A DNA stretch of 45,063 nucleotides. Source: Bacteroidota bacterium (GTDB lineage: Bacteria > Bacteroidota > Bacteroidia > Bacteroidales > F082). Of this stretch, positions 43,885 to 45,063 are shown in pieces. Location of the stretch: NCBI GenBank assembly GCA_002686705.1, contig NYYH01000002.1, forward strand, positions 1 through 45,063, given 5' to 3'. Both the position numbers and the translations under genes were made by a program. Positions within the stretch are counted from its first letter, which is position 1. Every line of letters begins with the position of its first letter. The notes under the pieces were generated by a model. That model saw only the letters and a program-made list of their open reading frames with translations. It searched no databases and was not told where the DNA came from.

Positions 43885-45054
43885 TTAGAGTATACATATT
43901 CTGCAATACATATCCATCATAGCAGCGAAAACATCTTCGTCAGTTGCCATGTCGTAATTTTTAAATTGCTCAGAAACATTGTTTTTGAGTTTTTCAATTT
44001 CATTATCGATTTGCTTTTGTTTTTTCTCTTTTTTCTTCTTGTCCTTTTCCTCTTTATATTGTTCCATAAATGACTGGAGAGCTGAAAAATCGCTTGCATA
44101 CCCAATTATATCAGCGCCACTAACCCCACTTATACTCGCATAAATAAGGGTAGAATATCCATTTGCTTTTTCCGTATTAGCATTATCGATAATAGATAAT
44201 ACCTCACCATATTTTTCTTTTCTTTCAGAATCTTGTTCAACCCATGCCATAAATTCTTTTTCATATGCTTTTTTAGAACCACCAACATCAAGATCTTTAA
44301 TACCTTTGTTTTGTCCGATAAAATATTTCCACATATTAGCAATACTGGCATAATCGGATGCATATTTAATCCTAACTTCCTGATCCTTACTCATGTGTTC
44401 TTTCCATACTTCCAGTTTTTTGCCAAAAACTTCAATAATAGGAGGGTAGAAGTTTTCAACCTTAAAATCAATACCGGATGACGTTAGGTTCCGCTCGGTA
44501 CCTCCAGGAAATCCCCATATCATTGCAAAATCATCCATCTTAACAGGGTCGAGAGATATAGGCAGGAAGTGTTTTGGTACAAGCGGTATATTTTCTTCAC
44601 TGTATTCAGCCGGACTTCCATCAGGTGCAGTATATATGCGGAATATGCTAAAGTCACCGGTGTGACGTGGCCACATCCAGTTATCGGTGTCACCACCGAA
44701 CTTTCCAATTGATGAAGGTGGTGCTCCTACAAGGCGAACATCTTTATATGTTTCGTAAACAAACATATAGTACTCATTACCACTGAAGAAACTCTTAATA
44801 ACAACATTATATTTTCCATCTTCTGCCGCACTACTCTTCATACGTGATGTAATTTTTCGAATTGCAGCAGTGCGTGCTTGCCCCATAAGAGTATCACTGA
44901 TGTTTGGTATAATACTATCAGTAACATCAGACATCCTATAGAGAATTGATGCTGTAAGTTCTTCGTTTGGCAATTCTTCATCACGGCTCATTGCCCAGAA
45001 ACCATCAGCAAGGTAATCATGATCTACTGTGCTATGTTTTTGGATATTATTAAA
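43885..45054 (-). CDS. S46 dipeptidyl-peptidase (DPP7-type), N-terminal fragment at window edge
   Basis: Open from the window edge region: codons at 45036-44992 read HSTVDHDYLADGFWA and join the ATG at 44991, so the protein extends upstream of that ATG. Catalytic Asp region GGDTDNWMWPRHTGDFSIFR is present; the catalytic His in the family NHHCG motif lies beyond the window. The in-frame TTA/TAA at 45055-45057 sits in a TTA-rich end and is probably an end-of-contig artefact. The fragment runs to ...AAMMDMYCRICIL and a stop at 43885. Relative to other S46 enzymes a segment of about 25 residues is missing after MMDMY and the frame changes. Periplasmic peptide catabolism is the family role. Confidence 0.72.
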   Translation of the reverse strand, partial: FNNIQKHSTVDHDYLADGFWAMSRDEELPNEELTASILYRMSDVTDSIIPNISDTLMGQARTAAIRKITSRMKSSAAEDGKYNVVIKSFFSGNEYYMFVYETYKDVRLVGAPPSSIGKFGGDTDNWMWPRHTGDFSIFRIYTAPDGSPAEYSEENIPLVPKHFLPISLDPVKMDDFAMIWGFPGGTERNLTSSGIDFKVENFYPPIIEVFGKKLEVWKEHMSKDQEVRIKYASDYASIANMWKYFIGQNKGIKDLDVGGSKKAYEKEFMAWVEQDSERKEKYGEVLSIIDNANTEKANGYSTLIYASISGVSGADIIGYASDFSALQSFMEQYKEEKDKKKKEKKQKQIDNEIEKLKNNVSEQFKNYDMATDEDVFAAMMDMYCRICIL

Positions 45055-45063
45055 TTATTATTA

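Overview
This window is a piece of an AT-rich Bacteroidota chromosome, probably from a free-living Bacteroidales or Marinilabiliales-like bacterium. The lineage call rests on five proteins with C-terminal type IX secretion (T9SS) sorting domains, a MurF-alanine racemase fusion, a TonB receptor with an N-terminal carboxypeptidase-regulatory domain, the almost complete lack of Shine-Dalgarno sequences, and repeated TAnnTTTG promoter boxes. I saw no rRNA, tRNA, CRISPR array, integrase or insertion sequence. Reading frames at both window edges are interrupted within a few dozen bases of the end, as is common at contig ends.

Layout. 1-850: C-terminal part of a LruC-domain (DUF4842) protein and two terminators. 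851-4726 (minus): glutamate dehydrogenase, then a GT-C-like membrane glycosyltransferase with a polyprenyl-phosphate-type GT2. 5092-11831: surface and secreted proteins, namely a seven-repeat propeller-like T9SS protein, a metallophosphoesterase with a SASA-type esterase, and a T9SS CotH-kinase/lamin-tail protein. 12053-19573 (plus): a gene run made of a CotH plus beta-helix lipoprotein, a membrane GT-C-like protein, a small fatty-acid-type module (ACP, KAS III, SDR ketoreductase) and a GT2 transferase. 19644-23878: a receiver/ATP-grasp (PPDK-N) fusion divergent from a NarL/LuxR regulator whose receiver has lost its phospho-acceptor. 23957-28654: housekeeping genes obg, pdxA and murF-alr. 28682-36277: a VTC polyphosphate-polymerase-like protein and a DUF4956 membrane protein, a small lipoprotein, a gene split by an in-frame TAG, and a second CotH plus beta-helix lipoprotein paralogous to the first. 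36508-43012: a lamin-tail T9SS protein, a TonB receptor and an OB-fold/phospholipase-D-type T9SS protein, which together look like an extracellular nucleic-acid or phosphodiester scavenging set. 43140-45054 (minus): a broken DPP7-type S46 dipeptidyl-peptidase.

The most interesting content is a cell-envelope theme. Two paralogous CotH-kinase/beta-helix lipoproteins carry an aspartate ladder repeated at about one helix coil. One sits beside VTC and DUF4956, the other begins a glycan/acyl gene run. The decayed 5' end of another copy lies just upstream at 9244-9391. This suggests a surface modification system, possibly phosphate-, acyl- or glycan-based, whose substrate cannot be read from the sequence.
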